Of a stretch of 64,000 bases of DNA, positions 25,420-33,315 are shown piece after piece (position 1 is the first letter of the stretch; each line of letters begins with the position of its first letter). Location of the stretch: assembly GCF_049801055.1 (NCBI RefSeq), contig NZ_JBNAGF010000007.1:62001-126000 (forward strand). Reading direction: 5' to 3'. Under the pieces are notes generated by a model. The model saw only the letters and a list, made by a program, of their open reading frames with translations, was not told the origin of the DNA and made no database searches. Position numbers and translations under genes: made by a program. The stretch comes from JBNAGF01 sp049801055 (lineage in GTDB: Bacteria; Pseudomonadota; Alphaproteobacteria; Rhodobacterales; Rhodobacteraceae).

Positions 25420-26130
25420 TTGATGATAAAATGGAAAGACAAGGCCGCCGATGGCGTGGCCAAGGCCGTGGAACACAACGCGGCGCTGGAGGGGATGTTG
25501 ATCACCGGAAACGGCGGTTTCGTCGCCGGGACCCGAGTCGCGACCAGCGCAGGCTGGCGCGTGGCCGAAAAACTACGAGTGGGCGACAAGGTTCTGACCT
25601 TTGACCACGGAATGCGGCCGATCGTTGATATCCAACGGGAAACCGTGAACGTCGAAGACGGCTATCTGCCAGCCGCGCAACGCCCTGTCATGGTGCCGGA
25701 ACATGCGCTGCACAACAGTCGGGCGCTGTGGCTGATGCCGGAGCAGGGGATGTTGGTGGAAAGCGAAGCAACGCTGGACATGCTGGGCGACCCTTTCGCC
25801 ATCGTTCCGGCCCGCGCACTGCAGGGTTTCCGCGGAATCAACAGCGGCATTCCGGAAGGCGGTCTTCAGGTTACCACTGTGGCGTTTGCCCATGATGAAG
25901 TGATTTATGTAGAGGGCGGTCTGCTTGCATTCTGCCCGGAACCTCGCTGCATTCTGACCGAAGGGATCAGCGAACAGGATGATCTGTACAATCTTCTGCC
26001 CATGTCCGAGGCCCGGCCCCTTGTCGAGGCCTTGATCGCACTGGACGACGCGGAAGCCTTATCTTGCGACGTGGACGAGCTGGTCGGCATCCCCGATACA
26101 GTCAGGCCAAATCGTCCGATGCTGCTCTGA
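25420..26130 (+). CDS. Hint (Hedgehog/intein) domain protein lacking the N-terminal Cys
   Basis: A 236-residue protein. A Hint_2 domain runs from about residue 33 to 180: FVAGTRVATSAGWRVAEKL, then GDKVLTFDHGMRPIVDI, a VMVPEHALHNSRALW block and VTTVAFAHDEVIYVEGG. In self-cleaving Hint domains a Cys or Ser precedes the FxAGT segment; here it is Gly (NGGFVAGT), so autocatalysis is unlikely. Roseobacters carry many such proteins, often linked to secreted RTX-type proteins, but no secretion gene adjoins this one. Two adjacent Met codons (25420, 25423) are possible starts. A clear terminator follows. Confidence 0.82.
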   Translation: MMIKWKDKAADGVAKAVEHNAALEGMLITGNGGFVAGTRVATSAGWRVAEKLRVGDKVLTFDHGMRPIVDIQRETVNVEDGYLPAAQRPVMVPEHALHNSRALWLMPEQGMLVESEATLDMLGDPFAIVPARALQGFRGINSGIPEGGLQVTTVAFAHDEVIYVEGGLLAFCPEPRCILTEGISEQDDLYNLLPMSEARPLVEALIALDDAEALSCDVDELVGIPDTVRPNRPMLL

Positions 26131-26150
26131 GCTGCATAGTCTGCAAGGGG

Positions 26151-26196
26151 ACGCCCCGGTGAGATTGAGCCCGAGCCGGGGCGTTCTTATCGTTTT
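26151..26196 (+). terminator. Rho-independent terminator of the Hint-domain gene
   Basis: ACGCCCCGG (26151-26159) pairs perfectly with CCGGGGCGT (26176-26184) over a 16-base loop, followed by TCTTATCGTTTT. It lies 20 bp beyond the stop codon on the plus strand. Confidence 0.8.
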
Positions 26197-26353
26197 GTCG
26201 GATAAGGGCGAGGTGTTCCTCGCCTACCGGCGAATTTCCAGAGGAAACTACAAGCCAAAAACTCTGCGAGGTCGGTGTTGGCCTTGAATGCCTGCCGGTT
26301 GAGCTGGGGCAGAATACCTGAACCGATATCGGTTCGATGACCCTGAATGAGAT

Positions 26354-26378
26354 CGTGGCCCGGATGATCCGGGCCACG
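26354..26378 (-). terminator. Stem-loop terminator candidate for the fadA-cupin-fadB unit
   Basis: CGTGGCCCGGA (26354-26364) pairs perfectly with TCCGGGCCACG (26368-26378) over a 3-base loop, 10 bp beyond the fadB stop (minus strand). The tail is only moderately T-rich (ATCTCATT), so termination strength is uncertain. Confidence 0.6.
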
Positions 26379-26388
26379 GGATTTCAGA

Positions 26389-28590
26389 TTAGGCAGCTTT
26401 CGCTTCGGGATCGAAACGGCCATAGAAGGACTGGCCCTTTTCGGCCATTTCCCGCAGCAGGGCCGGGCAGCTGAACCGCTCGCCATAAGCTTCGGTCAGC
26501 TGGTCGCAGCGTTCCGCAGCATAGGGCGCACCGATCATGTCAACCCAGCTGAGCGGGCCACCGGACCACGGTGCAAAGCCCCATGCGAGGATCGCGCCGA
26601 CATCGCCTTCGCGGATATCTTCCAGAACGCCTTCTTCCAGCGCCCGCACAGCTTCCAGTACCTGTGCGAACATCAGCCGGTCTTGAACTTCCTGAAGCGA
26701 GGGCTGGCTTTCAGCCTCGGGGTACTTTTCGGTCAAACCTTTCCAGTAGCCCTGACGCTTGCCCTTCTCGTCATAGTCAAAAAAGCCCGCGTTGGCCTTG
26801 CGGCCGAGCCTGCCCAGCTCTTCCATCCAGAAGATCAGGTCGTCGGCAGCGCTTTCGGGATAGGCATCGCCCATCGCGGCCTTGGTTGCGCGCGCGATCT
26901 TGGCTCCGAGATCGATCGAAGTTTCGTCGGTCAGCTGAATCGGGCCGACCGGGAATCCCAGCTGCCGGGCTGCATTGTCAATCAGAACCGGCGAAACACC
27001 TTCGGTGATCATCCGTGCGCCTTCGTTGACATAGGGAATGATGCAGCGGTTGCAGTAGAAGAAGCGCGCATCATTGACCACGATCGGAGTCTTGCGGATC
27101 TGGCGAACGTAGTCCAGCGCCTTTGCCACGGCCCGACCGCCGGTTTCCTTGCCCTTGATGATCTCGACCAGAAGCATTTTCTCAACCGGCGAGAAGAAGT
27201 GAATGCCGATGAACTGCTCGGGCCGTTTGGAAGCCTTGGCCAGCCCCGTGATCGGCAGGGTCGAGGTGTTGGACGCAAAGATGCAATCCTCGGGAATGAT
27301 CGCCTCGACTTTCTGGGTCATTTCTGCCTTTACGCCGGGGTCTTCGAAGACCGCTTCGATGATCAGATCACACCCTTTCAGAGCGTCCAGATCCGGTGTT
27401 GCCGTGACAAGGCTCAGGATGGCCTCTTTCTTGTCGGCGCTGACCTTCCCGCGTTTCATACCCTTGTCGAGGTAAGCTTCGGTATAAGCCTTTCCCTTGT
27501 CCGCGGCATCCTGATCCCGATCGATCAGAACAACTTCCATACCTGCCTGAGCCGAAACCAGGGCAATGCCTGCGCCCATCATGCCCGCGCCAAGCACGCC
27601 AAGTTTTTTGACCCGTTGATCGGGCACGTCCTTGGGGCGAACCGCGCCTTTCTCCAGAGCTTCCTTGTTGAGGAAAAGCGAACGGATCATGGCCGAGGAC
27701 GAGGGGTTCATGAGGATTGAAGTGAAGTGCCGTGCTTCGATTCGCAGAGCCGTGTCGAAATCAACCAGCGCACCTTCGTAGATGGCGCTCAGCAGGGCCT
27801 TGGCAGCAGGAAAGGCGCCTTGTGTCTTGCCGTTTACCATTGCGCTTGCGCCAACGAAGGTCATGAAACCTGCTGGGTGGTAGGGGGCGCCACCGGGCAT
27901 TTTGTAGCCCTTTGCATCCCACGGCTTCACCAGATCGGCGTCGGACGCGTTCAGAACCCATTCCTTGGCGGCAGCTACGGGATCATCCGAAACCGCGTCA
28001 ACGATCTGGGCGCCTTTCGCCTTGCCCGGGTCCATCATCTTGCCTTCCAGCAGCACTGGCGCGGCGGCCATTGCGCCGACCATGCGCGAGTAACGGATGG
28101 TGCCGCCGCCGCCCGGGAAGATACCCAACAGGATCTCAGGCAGACCAATTTTGGCCTTGGGGTTGTCGGTCATGACCCGGTGGTGACAGGCCAGCGCAAT
28201 CTCGGTGCCGATCCCCGCACAGGTGCCATTGATGGCGCAGGCGATGGGTTTTCCGCCCTTTTTGGTTTTGGGGTCCATGCCGGCCAGTTCCAGCTTACGC
28301 AGAATGTGATGACCGCCCATCACGAAATCGAACAGCGCTTGGGCAGGGTTGTCCCCGGCCTCCTGCCGGATGGTGGCAAGGGTGCTCAGATCCATGCCAC
28401 CAGCAAAGGACCCTTCCTTGCCGCTTGTGATGACGATGCCCTTGACCTCGTCATCGTTCAGCGCCTCGTCAACCAGATCGCTGACAAGCTCGAATGCTTC
28501 GCGCGTCATCACGTTCATGGATTTGCCCTGGGCGTCCCAGGTGAGGAAGGCGACGCCGTCTGCGTCTTTGGTCAGTGTGAAATCACTCAT
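26389..28590 (-). CDS. fadB: Enoyl-CoA hydratase / 3-hydroxyacyl-CoA dehydrogenase (fatty acid oxidation alpha subunit)
   Basis: Bifunctional beta-oxidation enzyme of 733 residues. The N-terminal crotonase domain (about 1-290) carries GGMDLSTL and PKAKIGLPEILLGIFPGGGGT, with the catalytic Glu. The NAD-binding Rossmann segment follows (VKKLGVLGAGMMGAGIALV, near residue 312), then the dehydrogenase core FASNTSTLPITGLA with IGIHFFSPVEKMLLVEIIKG (catalytic His-Glu pair) and NRCIIPYVNEGARM. It is the last gene of a leftward block after fadA and a cupin gene; its ATG lies inside the cupin 3' end (8-bp overlap). It could be called fadJ instead; the sequence does not separate the two names. Confidence 0.93.
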   Translation of the reverse strand: MSDFTLTKDADGVAFLTWDAQGKSMNVMTREAFELVSDLVDEALNDDEVKGIVITSGKEGSFAGGMDLSTLATIRQEAGDNPAQALFDFVMGGHHILRKLELAGMDPKTKKGGKPIACAINGTCAGIGTEIALACHHRVMTDNPKAKIGLPEILLGIFPGGGGTIRYSRMVGAMAAAPVLLEGKMMDPGKAKGAQIVDAVSDDPVAAAKEWVLNASDADLVKPWDAKGYKMPGGAPYHPAGFMTFVGASAMVNGKTQGAFPAAKALLSAIYEGALVDFDTALRIEARHFTSILMNPSSSAMIRSLFLNKEALEKGAVRPKDVPDQRVKKLGVLGAGMMGAGIALVSAQAGMEVVLIDRDQDAADKGKAYTEAYLDKGMKRGKVSADKKEAILSLVTATPDLDALKGCDLIIEAVFEDPGVKAEMTQKVEAIIPEDCIFASNTSTLPITGLAKASKRPEQFIGIHFFSPVEKMLLVEIIKGKETGGRAVAKALDYVRQIRKTPIVVNDARFFYCNRCIIPYVNEGARMITEGVSPVLIDNAARQLGFPVGPIQLTDETSIDLGAKIARATKAAMGDAYPESAADDLIFWMEELGRLGRKANAGFFDYDEKGKRQGYWKGLTEKYPEAESQPSLQEVQDRLMFAQVLEAVRALEEGVLEDIREGDVGAILAWGFAPWSGGPLSWVDMIGAPYAAERCDQLTEAYGERFSCPALLREMAEKGQSFYGRFDPEAKAA

Positions 28591-29071
28591 TGTCGTCTCC
28601 GATCTGGTCAGCCGTCAGAGGGCTGCCATCCTTGCAGGTAAAGCGGGATCCGTCGGTATCCGTTTTCACCATCATGTCGATATCGCTGTAGTAAGCGGTT
28701 TCCGTCGGGGTGCGCGTGCCGACTACCAGAAAGGCGGCAGGCGCATCGGTTCTGTTGATCAGGTGGTGACCGTTCGGGTCACCGGCTGGGAAGGTGGCGC
28801 AATCACCGGGCCGCATTTCGTGCTCGCAATCATCATCGACAAGCACCAGTGTGCCTTCGATGGCCATGGCGAACTCGTCCTGCTCCAAGTGGTAGTGCCG
28901 CAACGAGGACATCCCACCCGGCTCCAGCCGCACCATGTTCACCCCAAACTGGGTGAGCCCGCCCGCATCTCCCAGACGCAAGCTGGAGCGACCATCCATA
29001 GTCGCGCGCAGCTTGCCCGGATAGGTCGAGCCGGTGCGACGTTCGATCCGAGTGAGGTCCAGCTTGGGCAT
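28583..29071 (-). CDS. Cupin-domain protein embedded between fadA and fadB
   Basis: A 162-residue single-domain cupin (core about residues 35-125). The metal-binding pattern is readable: GGMSSLRHYHLEQDEFAM (HxH-x4-E) and PAGDPNGHHLINRT (second-motif His). The start overlaps the fadA stop as TAATG, and the 3' end overlaps the fadB start, so all three genes are translationally coupled. This is the COG3837-like type of unknown role. It lacks the length and Tyr pattern I would want for a DMSP lyase of the DddQ/W type. Its position suggests a role linked to acyl-CoA oxidation. Confidence 0.82.
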   Translation of the reverse strand: MPKLDLTRIERRTGSTYPGKLRATMDGRSSLRLGDAGGLTQFGVNMVRLEPGGMSSLRHYHLEQDEFAMAIEGTLVLVDDDCEHEMRPGDCATFPAGDPNGHHLINRTDAPAAFLVVGTRTPTETAYYSDIDMMVKTDTDGSRFTCKDGSPLTADQIGDDNE

Positions 29072-30282
29072 TACACGCGCTCGATAATCGTCGCGGCGCC
29101 CATGCCCGATGCGATGCAGAGCGTTGCGAGACCGGTTTCCTTATCCTGACGCTCCAGCTCATCGAGCAGGGTGCCGATGATGATCGCGCCGGTGGCACCC
29201 AGCGGGTGACCCATGGCGATCGAGCCGCCGTTGACGTTTACCTTGTCCGGGTCCGCATCAAACGCCTGCATGAACCGCAGCACGACAGAGGCGAAAGCTT
29301 CGTTCACTTCGAACAGGTCGATGTCGCTGAAGTTCATGCCATTGTCGGCAAGGATTTTCTCGGTGACAGGCACCGGGCCGGTCAGCATGATTGTTGGGTC
29401 GGTTCCGATCTTTGCGGTTGCCCGAATACGCGCACGTGGCTTGAGGCCGTATTTTTCGCCGAACTCCTTGTTGCCAATCAACACGGCGGCAGCGCCATCC
29501 ACGATGCCGGACGAGTTGCCCGCGTGATGGATGTGGTTGATCCGCTCCAGATGCGGGTATTTCATCATAGCAACCTTGTCGAAGCCCGGCATCTGCTCGC
29601 CCATCATCTGGAACGAGGCGTTGAGCGATCCGAGGCTCTGCATGTCGGTCTGCGGGCGCATGTATTCGTCATGATCGAGGATCGCCAGACCGTTCTGGTC
29701 GCGCACGGTGATAACAGATTTGGCGAACCGGTTGTCATCCCACGCGGCCTTGGCGCGACGCTGCGATTCCACCGCCAGTGCGTCGGCCTGATCGCGAGTG
29801 AAGCCGTATTCGGTGGCGATGATGTCGGCCGAAATGCCCTGCGGCACGAAATACCGGTCCATGGCAACCGATGGATCCACGGCAATCGCCGCACCGTCGC
29901 TGCCCATGGCCACGCGGCCCATCATTTCCACGCCACCGGCGATATAGGCCTCGCCGGCACCGCCCTTGACCTGGTTGGCGGCCAGGTTCACCGCTTCCAT
30001 GCCCGAGGCGCAGAAACGGTTGATGGCAAGGCCCGGGATCGACTCATCAAGGTCAGAGGCCAGAACGGCCGAGCGCGCAAGGCATCCACCCTGTTCCATC
30101 ACCTGGGTGACATTGCCCCAGATCACGTCCTCGACGGCGTGACCTTCGAGGTTGTTGCGCTCTTTGACTGCGTTCAGCGTCAGGGCTGAGAGTCGCAGCG
30201 AGGTTACCTCGTGCAGCGATCCGTCCTTGCGCCCCTTGCCGCGCGGCGTGCGCAGGGCGTCATAGATGTAGGCTTCGGTCAT
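29071..30282 (-). CDS. fadA: Acetyl-CoA C-acyltransferase (3-ketoacyl-CoA thiolase)
   Basis: Last step of beta-oxidation: thiolytic cleavage of 3-ketoacyl-CoA. The 403-residue thiolase has the nucleophilic Cys in INRFCASGMEAVNLAANQV (near residue 90), the His in NVNGGSIAMGHPLGATGA (near 355) and the second Cys in ATLCIASGMGAATI. The first residues YIYDALRTPRGKGRKDGS are typical of FadA-type degradative thiolases rather than PhaA. It lies 12 bp after the GST gene and overlaps the cupin start by one base, heading the fadA-cupin-fadB set. Confidence 0.95.
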   Translation of the reverse strand: MTEAYIYDALRTPRGKGRKDGSLHEVTSLRLSALTLNAVKERNNLEGHAVEDVIWGNVTQVMEQGGCLARSAVLASDLDESIPGLAINRFCASGMEAVNLAANQVKGGAGEAYIAGGVEMMGRVAMGSDGAAIAVDPSVAMDRYFVPQGISADIIATEYGFTRDQADALAVESQRRAKAAWDDNRFAKSVITVRDQNGLAILDHDEYMRPQTDMQSLGSLNASFQMMGEQMPGFDKVAMMKYPHLERINHIHHAGNSSGIVDGAAAVLIGNKEFGEKYGLKPRARIRATAKIGTDPTIMLTGPVPVTEKILADNGMNFSDIDLFEVNEAFASVVLRFMQAFDADPDKVNVNGGSIAMGHPLGATGAIIIGTLLDELERQDKETGLATLCIASGMGAATIIERV

Positions 30283-30294
30283 AGTTGGGTCTCC

Positions 30295-30933
30295 TCAAGC
30301 TCGATCCGACGGGTTGCCGGGCATCAGGTCATACGGGGGTTTCCAGCCGGGTAGTTCCGATATCCGGGTCAGCCAGGCGTCGATATTGGTCCATTCCGTT
30401 CGGTCGAAGCCGAACGGTTCGGGGTAAAACAGATAGCCGCAACAGCTGAGATCGGCATTGGTCACGTCGTCTCCGACGATCCATTCGCGACTTTCAAGAT
30501 GGGCTTCAAGTGTCTGGTAAGCGGCGTTGAGCCGGCCTTTGTTGAACGCGATCACGTCGGCGCTGCGGTTCCATTCAGGAATGAAATTCATGACGAAACG
30601 GGTCATGCCCGCCATCGAACTGAGCTTATGGTTGTCCCAAAGGACCCAACGCAGAATGTCATAATTCTCTTCCCTGGTCTTGCCGCCGAATTTTCCTGAT
30701 TTTTCGGTGATATATGCCTGAATTGCACCAGATTGACTGACGCGGAAGTCACCATCAACCAGAACCGGAGCCTCGCCCATTGCGTTTACGTTGGCCCGGT
30801 ACTCCGGTGTCCGGGTTTCGCCGTTAAAAAAGTCGACATAGATTGGTTCCCATTCCAGTCCGGACAGCTCCAGTGCCAGAGCCGCCTTGTAGGAATTGCC
30901 GCTTTCGCCGAAGCAGTAGAGTTTGATGGTCAT
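30295..30933 (-). CDS. Glutathione S-transferase family protein
   Basis: A 212-residue GST. The N-terminal thioredoxin fold (about 1-80) has LYCFGESGNSYKAALALELSG with the likely active-site Ser, the cis-Pro in GEAPVLVDG, and the glutathione-binding QSGAIQAYITEK. The C-terminal helical domain (about 85-205) has the WIVGDDVTNADLSCCGYLF stretch with the N-capping motif. The gene is 12 bp upstream of fadA on the same strand, so it is probably co-transcribed with the beta-oxidation genes. It may detoxify reactive enoyl or epoxide intermediates, but that is inference. Confidence 0.9.
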   Translation of the reverse strand: MTIKLYCFGESGNSYKAALALELSGLEWEPIYVDFFNGETRTPEYRANVNAMGEAPVLVDGDFRVSQSGAIQAYITEKSGKFGGKTREENYDILRWVLWDNHKLSSMAGMTRFVMNFIPEWNRSADVIAFNKGRLNAAYQTLEAHLESREWIVGDDVTNADLSCCGYLFYPEPFGFDRTEWTNIDAWLTRISELPGWKPPYDLMPGNPSDRA

Positions 30934-30974
30934 GAATTGGCCCCTCCCAAGGCGCGTTTGGCTATGTCGGATTT

Positions 30975-30996
30975 GAGTATTTGGAAAAAGATGAAG
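30975..30996 (+). repeat. Short dispersed repeat, copy 1
   Basis: GAGTATTTGGAAAAAGATGA and neighbouring bases closely match the reverse complement of 31136-31156. The pair lies about 160 bp apart in inverted orientation in the spacer between the GST and the RHH-protein genes. From memory, similar short sequences recur widely in Rhodobacterales intergenic DNA. Confidence 0.55.
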
Positions 30997-31135
30997 CGAT
31001 CTCGGTTACTCATCCTTAACCCTCGTCTGTTCTTGTGGTCCCGCGGTACAGGCTGGAGAGCCGATGACCGCAAAAGGTGAAGTCGTCCCTGTCCTGATGG
31101 CGAGTGCGCCCGGTGGCAGGGACGCGCCGCCTGTT

Positions 31136-31164
31136 TCATCTTTTCTCAAATACTCCCGCCGGAG
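31136..31164 (-). repeat. Short dispersed repeat, copy 2 (inverted)
   Basis: Read on the minus strand: CCTCCGGCGGGAGTATTTG then AGAAAAGATGAA. The second half matches copy 1 at 30975-30996 with few differences. The CCTCCGGCGGGAG part is a self-complementary GC-rich core that could form a small hairpin. Confidence 0.55.
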
Positions 31165-31212
31165 GCATCCGGCCTTGCGGCCCGGTAGTCGGCTTGCAAG
31201 AGCGCGGGCAGT

Positions 31213-31425
31213 TCACCGCTTGCGCGCCTCAAGTTCCGAATTGAACAAACGTAGCCGGTGGGTCAGGTTTTCCTCGTTGATAACGCTGTTGAAATTCTCG
31301 AACAGGAAAGACAGTGCTTCACCTTCGTCCAGCCCGGCCTCACGCGAAAAGTTCTTGAGGCGGCGATACCCATCTTCGGTCATTGCGATCGGAAAGCGTC
31401 GGGTCAGTCGAAAGCGTTTGGGCAT
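31213..31425 (-). CDS. Small ribbon-helix-helix-like protein (70 aa)
   Basis: A 70-residue basic protein with the pattern of a ribbon-helix-helix DNA-binding fold: the strand RRFPIAMT, helix EDGYRRLKNFSREAG, and helix DEGEALSFLFENFN, followed by a charged helix (THRLRLFNSELEARKR). The ATG at 31425 has GAGGA upstream. It lies 58 bp after the acyl-CoA dehydrogenase stop on the same strand, with a stem-loop in between, so it may be co-transcribed at a lower level. It could regulate the acyl-CoA genes around it. No close named family is recognised. Confidence 0.68.
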   Translation of the reverse strand: MPKRFRLTRRFPIAMTEDGYRRLKNFSREAGLDEGEALSFLFENFNSVINEENLTHRLRLFNSELEARKR

Positions 31426-31443
31426 GAAAATCCTCGTGAGCTG

Positions 31444-31476
31444 CTGGTTCCGCGAGGCACATCCCCGCGAAACCAG
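31444..31476 (-). other. Intercistronic stem-loop after the acyl-CoA dehydrogenase gene
   Basis: CTGGTTCCGCG (31444-31454) pairs with CGCGAAACCAG (31466-31476) with one mismatch over an 11-base loop, 8 bp beyond the dehydrogenase stop. On the minus strand no T-run follows and the RHH-protein ribosome site comes next. It is probably an mRNA-stabilising or partial-termination hairpin. Confidence 0.5.
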
Positions 31477-31483
31477 TTTCCGG

Positions 31484-33265
31484 TCAGAAGTTTGCCGCGT
31501 CCAGTGCCATCACAGTGTCGGCGCCGGTCTGGATTCGTGCCAGATGCATTGACGTGGCGGGCAAGCGGCGGGCCATGTAATAACGGCCAGTGGCGATCTT
31601 GGTTTCGTAGAACTCCTTGTCAGACGCCCCGCCATCCAGAGCAACCTGAGCGGCCCGGGCCATTTGCGCCCACATCAGGCCAAGGCATACATGGCCGAAC
31701 ATGTGCATGAAATCATACGAGCCGGACAGCGCGTTGTTGGGGTTGGACATACCGTTCTGCATGAAATACATGCCGGCGGCCTGCAGATCCTTGGACGCGG
31801 CCTTGAGCGGTTCGACAAACGCCGTGTCATAGGCCTCGTCCTGCCCGCCATTCTCCTTGCAGAAGGATTTGACCATCTCGAAAAACGCCATAACGTGCTT
31901 GCCGCCGTCCTGCGCCAGCTTTCGACCAACGAGGTCAAGGGCCTGAACACCGTTGGCGCCTTCGTAGATCATGGCGATCCGGGCGTCGCGTGTATATTGC
32001 GACATGCCCCATTCCTCGATGTAGCCGTGGCCGCCATAGACCTGCTGGGCCTGAACGGTCATGTCATAGCCTTCGTCCGTCAGAAACCCTTTGATTACCG
32101 GAGTCAGAAGCGAAATCAGACCGTCGGCATCCTTATCCTGAGAACGGTGCGCCTTGTCGATCATGGTCGCGCCCCACAGAATGAAGGCCCGGGCCCCTTC
32201 GGCAAAGCTTTTTTGATCCATCAGGTTGCGGCGGATATCCGGATGCACGATGAGCGGGTCTGCCGGGCCGTCGGGATTCTTGGCTCCGGTTACATCGCGG
32301 CCCTGCAGGCGGTCCTTGGCGTATTCCAAAGCGTTTTGGTATGCCGCATCAGCTTGCGCCAGACCCTGCATGCCGACGCCCAAGCGGGCTTCGTTCATCA
32401 TCGTGAACATGGCGCGCATGCCCTTGTGCTCCTCGCCAAGAAGAAACCCGGTTGCACCATCATAGTTCATCACACAGGTGGAATTGCCGTGGATGCCCAT
32501 TTTTTCTTCGATCTTACCAACCGAAACGCCGTTGCGCTCGCCCGGAGATCCGTCGTCGTTAACCATGAATTTGGGCACGATGAACAGGGACACGCCCTTG
32601 ATGCCATCTGGGCCGCCGGTGATCTTGGCAAGAACCAGATGGATCACGTTGTCGGACATGTCGTGGTCGCCGGCGGAGATAAAGATCTTCTGACCCGTTA
32701 TCTTGTAGGATCCATCCGCCTGCGGTTCCGCTTTGGTGCGCATCAGGCCAAGATCCGTTCCACAGTGCGGCTCTGTCAGGTTCATGGTACCGGTCCAGTC
32801 GCAGGCGACCATCTTGGGCAGATAGGTGTCCTTCTGAGCGTCGGTGCCATGCGCCAAGATGGCCGAAGCCGCGCCATGGGTCAGGCCTTGGTACATGGTA
32901 AAGGCCTGGTTTGATGCCGAGAACATCTCGCCGACCGCGGTTCCCAGCACGTAAGGCATATTCTGACCGCCGTATTCCTCGGGCATGTCGAGCCCGGTCC
33001 AGCCGCCTTCCTTCATCTGTTCAAAGGCGTCCTTGAACCCTGTGGGCGTATAGACAACACCGTTTTCCAGCCTACAGCCCTCGGTATCGCCCACAATGTT
33101 AAGCGGGTGCAGCACATTCGTGGCGATCTTGCCGGCTTCTTCGAGAACGGCTCCGGTGAATTCCGGTTCCAGATCCGAGTACCCGGGAATGTCCGAGGCG
33201 GAAATATTCAGGACATCGTGCAGGACAAATTGGGTGTCTTTGGTCGGTGCATTGTAAATCGGCAT
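31484..33265 (-). CDS. Acyl-CoA dehydrogenase, ~590-residue class (DmdC-like)
   Basis: FAD-dependent acyl-CoA dehydrogenase of 593 residues, longer than the ~380-residue classical forms because of a C-terminal extension (about residues 470-590). Motifs: MNLTEPHCGTDLGLMRT (FAD/substrate), GQKIFISAGDHDM, QVYGGHGYIEEWGMSQYTRD and RIAMIYEGANGVQALDL with the catalytic Glu (near residue 430). This class includes DmdC, the 3-methylmercaptopropionyl-CoA dehydrogenase of Ruegeria, as well as general fatty acyl-CoA enzymes. The substrate cannot be fixed from sequence. It lies 50 bp after a MerR regulator on the same strand. Confidence 0.92.
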   Translation of the reverse strand: MPIYNAPTKDTQFVLHDVLNISASDIPGYSDLEPEFTGAVLEEAGKIATNVLHPLNIVGDTEGCRLENGVVYTPTGFKDAFEQMKEGGWTGLDMPEEYGGQNMPYVLGTAVGEMFSASNQAFTMYQGLTHGAASAILAHGTDAQKDTYLPKMVACDWTGTMNLTEPHCGTDLGLMRTKAEPQADGSYKITGQKIFISAGDHDMSDNVIHLVLAKITGGPDGIKGVSLFIVPKFMVNDDGSPGERNGVSVGKIEEKMGIHGNSTCVMNYDGATGFLLGEEHKGMRAMFTMMNEARLGVGMQGLAQADAAYQNALEYAKDRLQGRDVTGAKNPDGPADPLIVHPDIRRNLMDQKSFAEGARAFILWGATMIDKAHRSQDKDADGLISLLTPVIKGFLTDEGYDMTVQAQQVYGGHGYIEEWGMSQYTRDARIAMIYEGANGVQALDLVGRKLAQDGGKHVMAFFEMVKSFCKENGGQDEAYDTAFVEPLKAASKDLQAAGMYFMQNGMSNPNNALSGSYDFMHMFGHVCLGLMWAQMARAAQVALDGGASDKEFYETKIATGRYYMARRLPATSMHLARIQTGADTVMALDAANF

Positions 33266-33315
33266 CGGAGGCTCCCTGGACTTTGATACCTAGTTTGGAT
33301 GCGGTAGGTCGCCAG

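Noticed and set aside
26683..27720. 345-residue plus-strand open frame opposite fadB
   Set aside because: Antisense shadow of a conserved gene, without ribosome site or motif.
28583..29071. DMSP lyase (DddQ/DddW/DddL) as identity of the cupin between fadA and fadB
   Set aside because: Cupin metal motif is present, but the rest resembles COG3837-like proteins and I cannot see the Tyr pattern of DMSP lyases.
31664..32914. 416-residue plus-strand open frame opposite the acyl-CoA dehydrogenase
   Set aside because: Antisense to a clear enzyme gene. High GC at third positions removes stop codons on the opposite strand; the translation shows no family motif.
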